This document shows positions 1 to 8,354 of a DNA stretch of 64,000 nt, piece after piece (within the stretch, counting starts at the first letter, position 1; every line of letters starts with the position of its first letter). Position numbers and translations under genes: made by a program. Source of the DNA: Paenibacillus sp. Soil522 (GTDB lineage Bacteria > Bacillota > Bacilli > Paenibacillales > Paenibacillaceae); assembly GCF_001428245.1 (NCBI RefSeq), contig NZ_LMRV01000040.1, positions 1 to 64,000 of the forward strand, in the 5' to 3' direction. The notes under the pieces are model-generated. The model had not been told where the DNA came from, ran no database searches, and saw only the letters and a program-made list of their open reading frames with translations.

Positions 1-345
1 AGCTGCTGTTTCGTCCAAAGTCCCATGTGTTCTCCCAACCTTTCGTCTATTCCTATTTTAATAGGTTTTGGAGTTTACACAAAGAATTTTACAGACTCAT
101 GTAGAACGATTGATTTTGTTGAAACAGTTGTAAAAAGCTTGGACTTACTAATAAAAACGCATGGTATTGTTGGATTCAAGGAATGTTGGTATGAACATGA
201 TTTTCCTCTATCCAGTTTCTTGAAGCTAAAGAACTTCTATATCACGAGTAAAAATTTCAGCGTAATTGAGTATGAGGATAAAGGCTGTCAACTTGCTAAA
301 ACGGACATAAATAAGGACATTGAATTGTTATTTCGAGTCATATAA
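1..345 (+). CDS. Hypothetical protein, probably 5'-truncated by window edge
   Basis: The reading frame is open from the first base of the window, so the start may lie outside; the first ATG inside is at 25 and has no convincing ribosome binding site. The visible part, about 106 residues from that ATG, has no motif I recognise. It is followed within 60 bases by a T-tailed hairpin, which supports this being the true 3' end of a gene. It lies in the AT-rich island and reads towards the minus-strand genes that follow. Function unknown. Confidence 0.45.
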   Translation, partial: SCCFVQSPMCSPNLSSIPILIGFGVYTKNFTDSCRTIDFVETVVKSLDLLIKTHGIVGFKECWYEHDFPLSSFLKLKNFYITSKNFSVIEYEDKGCQLAKTDINKDIELLFRVI

Positions 346-371
346 GCTTAATAAAAGAGTAGCTATAAAAT

Positions 372-400
372 AAGCATCACCATTCGATGGTGCTTTTCTT
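372..400 (+). terminator. Rho-independent terminator after first gene
   Basis: A CACCAT/ATGGTG hairpin with a three-base loop, extendable through a small bulge, is followed by a T-rich run. It sits just after the stop of the first gene. Confidence 0.6.
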
Positions 401-418
401 ATGTCTATATAAAGCCCA

Positions 419-782
419 TCAGATAGTCGTGGCTACATTATAAGATTCGTGAGGGTAGGAGAATACATTAAAGACCTCAAAGAATAAGCCTGCCTTTAAA
501 TGTAGTGCGAGGATAGATTCGTTTGTTGAGGTGCGTCTGAAATGATCCTGTAGGCTCAAATTCAATCTCTGGCTGACTTGGGCATTCCTGATTCGTTTTG
601 ACACTGAAGATAGGCTTATGTGTGCTGTAGAGGGCTTCAATAATCTCTTATTCGTGTTAGTGCGTGATGGAACCTTCATGTCTTTTGCAAAGACTAGAAG
701 GTTCATTTTACTCATATCAAGCTGCTTATTAGCTGCGTCTATATTGAACTATCATTACCCGATAGCCTGTACATAAAACGAA
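419..782. other. Interval with no supported gene
   Basis: A 98-codon frame is open on the minus strand (419-715), but it has no ribosome binding site ahead of its start and its composition is not protein-like. I see no RNA gene or mobile-element end. It may be decayed sequence. Confidence 0.4.
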
Positions 783-1028
783 TTAAACGGGATTACTCAT
801 GTTAAAAATGAAAGCAGCTACTATATCCTCAACTTCTTTAATGTTTTCGATATTCTTAGCTTCCTTGTATCCATCATCTAATTGTTTTAGTGTAAATGGT
901 TTATTTACTAAGCTATCAAGTTCCTTATCAATATCCTGTAAGAATGGTGATCCAGCAAGAGTTTGTAAGCGTGTCTTATTCCAATGCTGTTTTAAGTGGG
1001 TATTCAAATAATCATGAATAGTTATCAT
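783..1028 (-). CDS. Small hypothetical protein (81 aa)
   Basis: Starts at an ATG with a strong GGAGG ribosome binding site (complement of 1033-1040) at good spacing, which is the main reason to call it real. The product is acidic and probably helical, with a run of charged residues in the middle (EAKNIENIKEVED) and no membrane segment. I do not recognise a family. It is downstream of the RES-domain gene on the same strand but about 400 bases away, so it is not an obvious antitoxin partner. Confidence 0.6.
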   Translation of the reverse strand: MITIHDYLNTHLKQHWNKTRLQTLAGSPFLQDIDKELDSLVNKPFTLKQLDDGYKEAKNIENIKEVEDIVAAFIFNMSNPV

Positions 1029-1040
1029 TGTTTTCCTCCA

Positions 1041-1424
1041 AAATCAAATTTAGTTGAGCATATTCCTTTTCGACAATAAGCGTAAATTCCCTCTATCTAC
1101 TAAAAACAAAAAATGTGATTATATACAATTGAGAAAGTTAACTCACCATTAGCTTAACGGGTTCTTCAATCGTTTAGCCTAGATCGTCATCGATGATTTT
1201 GTGTCTGAATGCAACTGGAAGTTAAGCATCTGGCTGCTGAACCGTCATCTGTAGCTGTGAGGAAGTACGCTACTCCTTCTGGATCATTCATCCTCGATAG
1301 ACGAAGGCGTAGGCTGCTCAGAAATGGTTCTCCATAAAGCTTGGAGATGTTGTTGATACAAAAGACTCCTTAAACATGATGTAGATGGAAATTACGTATT
1401 ATTATTTTGCTGCTCAGTTCTCTT
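1041..1424. other. Gene-free stretch with possible decayed coding remnants
   Basis: No intact frame with a ribosome binding site is present. A short plus-strand frame near 1325-1385 reads protein-like (KLGDVVDTKDSLNMM then stop) but is interrupted upstream, so it may be the remnant of a lost gene. Confidence 0.35.
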
Positions 1425-2327
1425 CTAGTTTCGTTTGAGAATATTATCAACTTCTTTTTGTCTTGCCATTAGGAGTTTATCATGCAATAAATCTGGTAGT
1501 CCTTTAGGAGCGATATTCTTTGCTTCAAAACAAATATCATCAATCTCGTAAAGCGATGAGCTGACTGGCTCGCAATCTTTATAATCGAAGATTGTAATAT
1601 TCCTTCCTTGTCCATGTAGTGAACTATTAAACCGTATTCCATCCAAGCCCAATGTTTTTATGAATTCGGCAACGTACTGGGTGGGGATATAACTTTTTTT
1701 GTCTGAATTTGCTGGTTTTGAAAAGTCATTCATTATTAAGTACATAAGAATTTCCCCCACACTTTGAAGGTCTTTCAAAGATTCATATGAAAAATCTGCT
1801 ACAGTAATTGGCGAATTCACCCTTATCTCTGCAATGCTAACAACGCTTTTCAGATAAGGTCTCACTTCGACCATAGCTGTATAAGCATCTTCTGCTGTAT
1901 ATAGGTATTTAATAAAGGCAGGATTGGCTCTACCGTCATTTATAAAGTCGTTTTTCAAAGGAATAAAGGATTCTTGCTTATTGTACCCCCAGAATCCAGG
2001 ATCACGTTTTAAGTTATAATGTTGTAAGAAGAATGCATGTTCTAGGGTGAAGCTAGAGTTTCCAGAGTTATTTTCATCGTTCTTAGCAAGGTCATTGAGA
2101 TGTCGTACAGCTGATACGTCACCGTCAAATAGTCTTGCTCTGTATAAAACTCGTTCTGATTCAATGATTGTTTTATGATTTTCACTTAGATTTGTAATAT
2201 AGTCTAAGACTTCATGGCTGATAATGAACCTGTTTTTGTATAACACTTCGTCTTTAAAACTACCCCATAACTCACTTGCATCGTGCAGTGCATCTTTGTT
2301 GGTCAGGAAAAACCCCTCCAAATTCAA
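1425..2327 (-). CDS. RES-domain protein (putative NAD+-consuming toxin)
   Basis: The C-terminal two thirds carry the pattern of the RES family, named for conserved Arg, Glu and Ser. An early arginine lies in YRARLF, a glutamate in the EVRPY segment after the RANPAFIKYLY stretch, and a serine in the block RFNSSLHGQGRN near the end, before a final NITIFD strand. Studied RES proteins (MbcT, ParT) are toxins that degrade NAD+ or ADP-ribosylate a target, normally paired with an Xre/MbcA antitoxin. No such partner is adjacent here. The first 100 residues are an unassigned N-terminal extension. The annotated start is TTG; a GGAGGGG motif overlapping codons 4-5 could instead drive initiation at a CTG (codon 8), so the start is uncertain. 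An in-frame TAA not far upstream limits the N-terminus. Confidence 0.8.
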   Translation of the reverse strand: MNLEGFFLTNKDALHDASELWGSFKDEVLYKNRFIISHEVLDYITNLSENHKTIIESERVLYRARLFDGDVSAVRHLNDLAKNDENNSGNSSFTLEHAFFLQHYNLKRDPGFWGYNKQESFIPLKNDFINDGRANPAFIKYLYTAEDAYTAMVEVRPYLKSVVSIAEIRVNSPITVADFSYESLKDLQSVGEILMYLIMNDFSKPANSDKKSYIPTQYVAEFIKTLGLDGIRFNSSLHGQGRNITIFDYKDCEPVSSSLYEIDDICFEAKNIAPKGLPDLLHDKLLMARQKEVDNILKRN

Positions 2328-2484
2328 AATGGTTACTACTGTAGATCGCTGTTCGTTATTGTTGTCGTTAAGGATTGGCTGTTTGGTTTAATATTACAGA
2401 TAGATTTCCGATAGAAGAAGGCACATTTTCGTTAGCCTAGGAAATAAACTTAACGAGCATTGTACCTTATATGAAATCTGAATT

Positions 2485-3348
2485 TTATGTAACCGAACTA
2501 GGTGCTTGAAGTATAGATTTTAATTGGTTTATTCCTAGCCATGGTCTTTTTCGATGAAGCATTCTATGACAGTTAGAACAAACCAAAGCAATGTCCTCAA
2601 TTTTGGTTATTGAGTTTCCATTTAACTCACTTACAGGTATTGTGTGATGTGCTTCGATAAAGTCTTCTCCTAAAGCCCCATATGTTTGTCCAAAATCAAA
2701 ATGGCATACCTGACATATCAGTTTACCTAGCTGTTGCTTCATGTTCTGCTTGGCTAGTTTGACTACTTTTGAACTACGCTCTCTTTGCTTGTGAAGCTTC
2801 TCGTACAGGCGACCTTCTGGGAATTCACGCCGCACCTCTGGGGCGTCTTCAGAAAGTTCATCAGCTTTTAGCCTGTTGTCGACAAGTGCAAAGAGATCGT
2901 CGATGAAAAGTTCTAGTTTGTCTGGCGATGTTGGAATTGATATTGAGACATTAACATCACCACCAAAGTAGTGTTTGAAGTATGCTATTCTCTCTGGGTT
3001 TTTAATATCGTGCTTTTTAGGCGCATATTTCCATAAGAGATTAACACCTATGTGGGATATTGTTTGAGTTTGATGTAGCTCGACAATTGGACTCGACGAT
3101 TTGACTTTTTGAAAAAGAATAAGGTGATAGTTTCCATCTTTTTTCTCGTGCCAATCAGTAAACAAAAAATAAAGGGCTTCGCCAGTGGATTTTTCAATAA
3201 AGAAAGAGTCAATTGCAAATGAGAGGGACGTCCTTTTATGAACAGTTTCAATTTGATCTTGTCTTAGTTTCGTGACTTTATAATTGTGTAGTTTATCTGA
3301 CTGGCTATTTATCAAACCGACAAGATCAATTACAATATCATACTTCAA
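2485..3348 (-). CDS. HNH endonuclease with unassigned N-terminal domain
   Basis: The last 75 residues form a clear HNH nuclease: CQVC zinc pair, then DFIEAHH with the catalytic-type His pair, then CSNCHRMLH. The first 190 residues are a separate domain without a recognised signature, perhaps a DNA- or modification-sensing module. The HNH block is closely similar to the one in the divergent neighbour at 3604. The start is TTG, ahead of which lies AGAGGA and a two-codon ATG AAA TAA mini-frame; no in-frame ATG fits better. Located in the nuclease-rich island; a role in restricting foreign DNA is likely but inferred. The intergenic region carries a promoter-like motif on this strand (see 3484-3498). 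Confidence 0.85.
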   Translation of the reverse strand: MKYDIVIDLVGLINSQSDKLHNYKVTKLRQDQIETVHKRTSLSFAIDSFFIEKSTGEALYFLFTDWHEKKDGNYHLILFQKVKSSSPIVELHQTQTISHIGVNLLWKYAPKKHDIKNPERIAYFKHYFGGDVNVSISIPTSPDKLELFIDDLFALVDNRLKADELSEDAPEVRREFPEGRLYEKLHKQRERSSKVVKLAKQNMKQQLGKLICQVCHFDFGQTYGALGEDFIEAHHTIPVSELNGNSITKIEDIALVCSNCHRMLHRKRPWLGINQLKSILQAPSSVT

Positions 3349-3372
3349 TTATTTCATCCCATTTCCTCTAGT

Positions 3373-3453
3373 TTAGGTGTCTAGCAAATAAGCGAATAGG
3401 ATAGTATAAGTAATCACTCTTGATTTGTAGTATTTGACCAATTTAACAGTCAA
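3373..3453 (-). CDS. Possible 26-aa leader ORF upstream of HNH gene
   Basis: A TTG-initiated frame with GAGGA at suitable spacing encodes a short basic then hydrophobic peptide and ends 24 bases before the HNH gene start. It lies within the presumed 5' leader. There is no homology support; it is listed because two other minus-strand units in this island also have short ORFs in the same place. Confidence 0.25.
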   Translation of the reverse strand: MTVKLVKYYKSRVITYTILFAYLLDT

Positions 3454-3483
3454 TTATTATCCTCGATTCTTTATGAGATATAC

Positions 3484-3498
3484 TAGGTCATTATAGCT
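3484..3498 (-). promoter_or_regulatory. Shared promoter-like motif, copy 1
   Basis: On the minus strand this reads AGCTATAATGACCTA, with a perfect TATAAT. TTGATA lies 16 bases upstream on that strand, giving a plausible sigma-A promoter for the HNH gene ending at 2485. Near-identical copies occur at 7315-7329 and 13614-13628, each ahead of minus-strand island genes. Confidence 0.5.
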
Positions 3499-3603
3499 AA
3501 AATGGAAAGATTATCAAAGAGTTTTGGAGGATACTGACAAAAGTAGTCGAAATCAAACATAAGCCAAAAGGTATAAACAGAATGATTAATGGAGGAACAG
3601 ATC

Positions 3604-4605
3604 ATGCCTATTCCCAAAAATATAAAAGCAAATCATATTATTAGTGCCATTGAATTTATAGACAAACATGGTATTGCTAACCATAGAGAATCAACAAAAT
3701 ATGTGGTGGTATACAATGAAAAACATTATCCACCTAAGTATGCGATTAGCATAGCAAATAGATATGCTAATGGCTCTGAACTAGAGCCTTCTGAATTCAG
3801 CGGAGGGGTTGAATCCAATAACTTTCTTAAGCGTTTAGGGTTCATTGTAGTGGAGGATTTCAATAATACAAAGTCAGATTTAAATGATATAGATGCTTTG
3901 ATTAGGGGTTTTCATAAAACAGTAATTGACGCCTACAACACAGCTAGAAAAGAGTGTGGTTATAATGCATCCCTTTTCATCCAACTTATCAATAGAGATG
4001 GAGCTGTAAAGGTAGCACAAGATTTTCTTGCGAAAGACAAGGTTACTACAGGTTTTGATAAGTTATGGGAAAAGGGAAGGTTGGATTTAACTATTGAAGC
4101 AAGTGTACTGCTTCCTCAATATGTTGGCTTATTTTCATTAAAAGAACGTAAAACTGCCTATGACCGTTTAAAGCAGTATGAGTATGAAGTTCAAGGTATT
4201 GGCTTTAATGAGAATAAGTTAAGGAAAACAATCGAAGCAGACATTAAATCAGATGAAATTGAAAATGAATTAAGAAAAGAAGGAGCTTCAAAAGAATATT
4301 ACGGAAAGAGATATGAACGTAATTCTCAAAATAGAGAGAGTGCAATACAAATACATGGCGTTGATTGTTACGCGTGTGGATTTAATTTTGAGAAAGTATA
4401 TGGTGAAAGAGGAAATGATTTTATAGAGGTACATCATGTCAATCCGCTTAGTACGTTTGGTGGCGATGAGGTTGAGATTAATCCTGAGACTGATCTTGTA
4501 CCTGTATGTGCTAATTGCCATAGGATGATTCATAGAAGACATGATGATGTACTAACGGTGGAACAATTGAAGTCTATGTTACGAAATAACAAGTGTAAAC
4601 AATAA
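3604..4605 (+). CDS. McrA-like HNH endonuclease with N-terminal head domain
   Basis: Residues 1-80 resemble the N-terminal head domain of ScoMcrA-type modification-dependent nucleases: KYVVVYNEKHYPPKYAI, then an EPSEFSGG segment, then SNNFLKRLGF. A central helical region of about 130 residues follows. The C-terminal 75 residues are an HNH module: CYAC, DFIEVHH, CANCHRMIH. By family knowledge such proteins cut DNA bearing modified bases; the substrate here is unknown. The start was set at 3604 because GGAGGA (3591-3596) sits eight bases ahead; the ATG at 3589 would place that site inside the gene. It is divergent from the HNH gene at 2485-3348 and followed after 26 bases by a PD-(D/E)XK-like gene, probably one transcript. 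Confidence 0.85.
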   Translation: MPIPKNIKANHIISAIEFIDKHGIANHRESTKYVVVYNEKHYPPKYAISIANRYANGSELEPSEFSGGVESNNFLKRLGFIVVEDFNNTKSDLNDIDALIRGFHKTVIDAYNTARKECGYNASLFIQLINRDGAVKVAQDFLAKDKVTTGFDKLWEKGRLDLTIEASVLLPQYVGLFSLKERKTAYDRLKQYEYEVQGIGFNENKLRKTIEADIKSDEIENELRKEGASKEYYGKRYERNSQNRESAIQIHGVDCYACGFNFEKVYGERGNDFIEVHHVNPLSTFGGDEVEINPETDLVPVCANCHRMIHRRHDDVLTVEQLKSMLRNNKCKQ

Positions 4606-4631
4606 ATTGTTAATTGAGGGTAGGCATATTA

Positions 4632-5714
4632 ATGGTTAAGCTAACAAACATAAAGAATGTCTTTAGGTTGTACAAAAGTGATAGTTCAACTTTCGAATCA
4701 ACGTTCTATGATCTCATAAGTGGTGACAATGAAACCAAACAAACCAAAGGGCTTGCGTATTTATTTTCTGTTTATCCTGGGTTGATTTCAAGACTGCTGC
4801 AAAACAAGTCAATTAGTACACTGCTTAAGAATAAAGTTAATGTAAATTTCAAATCTCTTGAATCATCAGATTTGGTAACAATTGATGCTGAAATGTTATC
4901 AAACGGCAAACCTATCATACGAAGAGATATTACAATAACATTCTATAAAGATAATAAGAAGCTACTTCTCCTTGTGATTGAGGCGAAGAGTATTAAGCAA
5001 AACGATGTCGGGGATATTACAAGTCAATTGTTAAGTTATTTTGATCCAACTTCTTTCCCAAGTGATGTTAACGTCCCTAAGATAGGTATAACGTTGTCAA
5101 AGTATCGTCATATTTTTGACAATGACAAGCATTACTTTGTAAGCCTAACTTGGATGGAAGTAATCGAAATACTTAATGATGTACTTGCTTTAATAAAGGA
5201 AGAGAGTATTCTACAAAAAAGACTTATTAGAGAATACCTGAAGTTTTTATTGGAGGTAGATGGTGGAATGAAGTTTTACGAAAAAGAAGTATTATCAGTT
5301 CCAGCAGCAGGTACAATACAACAGATTACTCAATATGACATTCATTCTTGTCCTAATTCTTATTCATACAAAACACCGTTGTACATTGCTTTTAGGGAAA
5401 AAGGCGGGTACATGGACACACTTTATCAAATTGAGGACATAGTTGTTATTAATCCGAATAATCCATCATATGAAGTTATTATTGATAAAAGTAATTTAGC
5501 TGGTAAAGAGAGAGTAAAGAGATATATAGAGGATCGAAGAGCAAACTTCGGATTCGAAAGGGACATTGAATACAGATTTTATGTATTATCCAAAAAGAAG
5601 AATATACGGTTGGTTCATAGACCAAGAATTAGCGGACTTTCAGGACATTGTTACTTTTCATTGTCAGAGTTATTGAATGGTCACGTAGATGTAGTTGTTG
5701 AATCTAAAGAATAG
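4632..5714 (+). CDS. PD-(D/E)XK nuclease-like protein
   Basis: The first third contains a pattern of the PD-(D/E)XK superfamily: an acidic residue in RRDITITF, a hydrophobic strand, then VIEAKS, where E and K would be catalytic. This resembles type I HsdR N-terminal and other restriction folds. The last 130 residues are basic-rich and unassigned. The start at 4632 uses the GAGGG at 4616-4620; a TTG 18 bases earlier is also open. It follows the McrA-like gene after 26 bases and ends at a strong terminator, so the two probably form a two-gene restriction-type unit. No methyltransferase is nearby, which fits modification-dependent rather than classical restriction. Confidence 0.65.
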   Translation: MVKLTNIKNVFRLYKSDSSTFESTFYDLISGDNETKQTKGLAYLFSVYPGLISRLLQNKSISTLLKNKVNVNFKSLESSDLVTIDAEMLSNGKPIIRRDITITFYKDNKKLLLLVIEAKSIKQNDVGDITSQLLSYFDPTSFPSDVNVPKIGITLSKYRHIFDNDKHYFVSLTWMEVIEILNDVLALIKEESILQKRLIREYLKFLLEVDGGMKFYEKEVLSVPAAGTIQQITQYDIHSCPNSYSYKTPLYIAFREKGGYMDTLYQIEDIVVINPNNPSYEVIIDKSNLAGKERVKRYIEDRRANFGFERDIEYRFYVLSKKKNIRLVHRPRISGLSGHCYFSLSELLNGHVDVVVESKE

Positions 5715-5730
5715 CTTCAATATAAAAATC

Positions 5731-5759
5731 AGCCATCCCTCATATTGAGTGGATGGCTT
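5731..5759 (+). terminator. Rho-independent terminator
   Basis: GCCATCC pairs with GGATGGC around an inner CTCA/TGAG arm, followed by a short T-rich tail. It closes the 3604-5714 unit. Confidence 0.65.
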
Positions 5760-5894
5760 CTTACTGCATTCAGTCGCTTGAACGGTGGTTACAATTGCCG
5801 TTTACGTTAAAGATCATGACAAAACGTCAGTCAAGGTTTTTAAGAGATTTATCGTTAATATAGGTTATTCAGACGCTTCCATAAAACTTATGTT

Positions 5895-7090
5895 TCATCG
5901 AAGGTGGTCAGAGGAAGCGGCAACATCCTCATTTGATGGCGAATATTCTTTAAGTGCATTGATAATATGGATGTATTCAGTCGGAGTGAACTCTTCGTTA
6001 TGTTCTAGGTATAAATCTTCACCGTTTGCATTTACGTAAGTTAGATAAGCTTCTTCATAGGGAACATTGTAGAGTCAGAGTGCTTAATGTCCCTAAATGA
6101 ATAAGAACTGAAACCAATTTTGTTACGAACTGACTTAGTATTTGAAAAGTAGAATTGTAGTCCATCATATGCATATACGATTGCAATTTTATCAGAATGT
6201 CCAAAAGTGATGACTGCAAGTAAATCAATAAATGACAGTAAGTCAACCTGAGAAAGAATTTCTTCAATACTTTCTCTATCTACATATTTATGTTTCACTA
6301 CATCTAATACTGAAGGTAACTTCTTTTCTTCAATCATAAAATCTTGAACATGAGCTTGATATACCTGAGTGTTTTTATAACATTCAATGTTCTCTGAGCC
6401 TATGTATTTTTCTACAAATTCTTCGGTGTATGGTTCAGTCAAGGTATCTCCTGTTCTTAAGTAAATTTCTTCGTCCATGAGCAATACTGGCATAGGGTCT
6501 ATCGTAAGTCTGAGGACTGCAATCGCTCCAATACATATTTCTGTAAGTTGTGTAAATTCATTATGGAATGTTGATTTGTCTTTGTGCTGGTTAATTGCAT
6601 GATTACGTGAAACATAGAAAGTATTGAATCCTAACTTGTGAACAATCTTGTTAAGGCGCTCTTTTGCACTTTGAAGATCTATGAAGTAACTAACCATTTG
6701 CTTTCTCATATCTGCAAAGACGTTCCCATTTGTGTTCAAGAATTTTATCATCTGGTTAAACATTGGGAATGTACTTTGAGACTTCCACTTCTTCAACTCT
6801 TCCTCACGTTTCTCTGATTCCAATTCCATTAGATAGACCATTGATGTTGATATTTCTATAGATTGTCTTAATGAGTAGTAGGCACAATCAAAGTAGCCCA
6901 TCTCATAAACAGATATTGCATTAACGATCAATTGGACAGATTCATGGATAAAAGTATTGGCGATTTGGGCATCGACTCGTCCTGTCCAACTACCTTCAAT
7001 GTTTGATAGGTCACGATAATATTGCTCTTTTCCTGATAATTGGTATGGAATGAGATTTTGCTTTTCTCTATGTTCGATAAATAAGTGCAT
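5895..7090 (-). CDS. Unknown helical protein, possible HEPN-like fold, apparent frameshift near C-terminus
   Basis: In the uninterrupted frame the gene ends at 6041 (about 349 residues from the ATG at 7090). The start was chosen because GGGAGTG lies five bases ahead; a GTG at 7108 contains that site and is rejected. The mid-region has a helical pattern (SLRQSIEISTSM) and later RLNKIVH, an R-x5-H motif that could mark a HEPN fold; this is inference. After the last residues SDSTMFPMKKLI the -1 frame continues as well-formed protein (YEEAYLTYVNANGEDLY and on to EDVAASSDHLR) down to a stop at 5895-5897. A single-base indel near 6065-6080 would join them, so the C-terminus is either shortened by mutation, a sequencing error, or made by frameshifting. 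Function unknown. Confidence 0.6.
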
Positions 7091-7109
7091 AAATTCACTC
7101 CCGCTCACT

Positions 7110-7160
7110 CTAACTTCTTCTACAGTTATCTTTGATGGTCATAACAATAAATGCGTCCAT
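7110..7160 (-). CDS. Possible 16-aa leader peptide upstream of unknown gene
   Basis: ATG-initiated short frame MDAFIVMTIKDNCRRS, starting within TAATG overlap with the stop of the 36-aa frame upstream and ending 19 bases before the ATG at 7090. The DNA closely resembles 13532-13576, where a 14-codon frame MTGFIAMHINVSHV stands in the same position ahead of another gene. Confidence 0.35.
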   Translation of the reverse strand: MDAFIVMTIKDNCRRS

Positions 7161-7270
7161 TAAAGCGCTTTTGGTTCGACGATGTTGAAGGCGAGTATAA
7201 ATCCGCAGTCAACTGCTAATTCAATTGCTAATTCCTCAAAGGTCTGTTGTATCTTACGTCGTCTTGCCAT
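7160..7270 (-). CDS. Small ORF (36 aa), basic N-terminus
   Basis: ATG with AGGAGA ribosome binding site at good spacing (complement of 7279-7284). The product begins MARRRKIQQTFEELAIELAV and ends AFNIVEPKAL. Its stop overlaps the ATG of the next short frame (TAATG), which suggests translational coupling towards the gene starting at 7090. Length and position suggest a leader or a small regulator. No family recognised. Confidence 0.45.
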   Translation of the reverse strand: MARRRKIQQTFEELAIELAVDCGFILAFNIVEPKAL

Positions 7271-7314
7271 TGTTGATAGTCTCCTAATCTGTTGAAATAT
7301 GGTAGTATGTTATA

Positions 7315-7329
7315 TAGGTCATTATAACT
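7315..7329 (-). promoter_or_regulatory. Shared promoter-like motif, copy 2
   Basis: Minus strand reads AGTTATAATGACCTA, with a perfect TATAAT, 45 bases upstream of the 36-aa ORF. It differs by one base from copy 1 (3484-3498). The plus-strand HNH gene starts 50 bases to the right, so this is a divergent control region. Confidence 0.5.
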
Positions 7330-7379
7330 GGAATGAAAGGTTTAGAAAACCAACACAACTGAAAGAAATGGAGTAATAT

Positions 7380-8354
7380 ATGAGTTTCGTTGAGAAATGG
7401 CTTCAGATCATCAGAAATTGTAGCTTTGACAATACATATAAAGCTTCATGGGCAAAGGCTATTACAGAGTTAGCAGTAGAGTTCAAAGATGATGGCTCTA
7501 CTGAACGAGTTGAGATTAGCTTGAAAAGTATCGCTGAGAAGGTACTTCGCTTTTACTTTGAACAAACGATATTCTTCAATCTTCAACAAAGTTCAAACCC
7601 TAATAAACCGCCTGTCATACTATCAATCGTACAGAATTTGATTAAGTATTATCAGCAAAAGACAGGTTCGCAGAAGCCAGTGAAATGGTACAAGTCTAAT
7701 ATCGAGAATATTTGTCCCTTGGAACTTAAAAAAGCTATAAGAGATACGGTTAGAGCATTGAAGACAGATGTAAGCTATCGCTTTATACGAATTGAAGGTA
7801 AAGATGTAGAGGGTATCTACGAATACGAACAAAAAGAAGATAGTTTGTTTATGAGTAAGGACAATCTAATTGCATTGAAGGAGAACTCGTTGATAGTATT
7901 CGATGCTATAAACTATCGTTGGGTTCAGATGCTAGAGCAGTTCAATCACTCGCCAAGGTTATCCAAGAAAGTTCGCATTATTGATGATGAACAAATAAGG
8001 CGTAAGCCGTTAGGTAAGTTTTCAACATACCTAGATTCCGAAAACCCTGACCATCTTTGCTTCTTATGTAGAGAGAAGATTGAGTATGAAACACCTGCTG
8101 TCGATCATGTCATTCCATGGTCGTATCTATATGCAGATGACATATGGAATTTGGTGTATGCTCATCAAACCTGTAATAGTAGCAAGTCAAATGTTATTCC
8201 AAGTGAAGAGCTTATCGCCAAGTTAGAAGCCAGAAATGTGCAATTGTTAGAACAACTACGTAGTAAAAGCATCAGGGACAAGCATTATGCAGAACTTGAA
8301 ATGGCTATCGATAATAACTTGGTTAGGAAGTTTTGGATTTCATGTCAGGGGTGA
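7380..8354 (+). CDS. HNH endonuclease, first gene of overlapping unit
   Basis: C-terminal HNH module: CFLC, then VDHVIPWS with the Asp-His pair, then a conserved asparagine in DDIWNLV and HQTCNSSKS. This DHxxP...N...CN arrangement is of the type found in Cas9/McrA-like and phage HNH proteins and differs from the two HNH genes at 2485 and 3604. The N-terminal 220 residues are unassigned and mostly helical. GGAG lies six bases ahead of the ATG. The 3' end overlaps the next gene by 13 bases, and a third gene overlaps in turn, so the three are probably translated together. Likely a DNA-targeting defence effector; target unknown. Confidence 0.8.
   Translation: MSFVEKWLQIIRNCSFDNTYKASWAKAITELAVEFKDDGSTERVEISLKSIAEKVLRFYFEQTIFFNLQQSSNPNKPPVILSIVQNLIKYYQQKTGSQKPVKWYKSNIENICPLELKKAIRDTVRALKTDVSYRFIRIEGKDVEGIYEYEQKEDSLFMSKDNLIALKENSLIVFDAINYRWVQMLEQFNHSPRLSKKVRIIDDEQIRRKPLGKFSTYLDSENPDHLCFLCREKIEYETPAVDHVIPWSYLYADDIWNLVYAHQTCNSSKSNVIPSEELIAKLEARNVQLLEQLRSKSIRDKHYAELEMAIDNNLVRKFWISCQG

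Noticed and set aside
419-715. Minus-strand 98-codon frame
   Set aside because: No ribosome binding site, no recognisable domain; kept only as an interval note.
5785-6039. Plus-strand frame after the PD-(D/E)XK-like gene
   Set aside because: It lies opposite the out-of-frame C-terminal tail of the minus-strand gene, which reads better as protein, and has no binding site.
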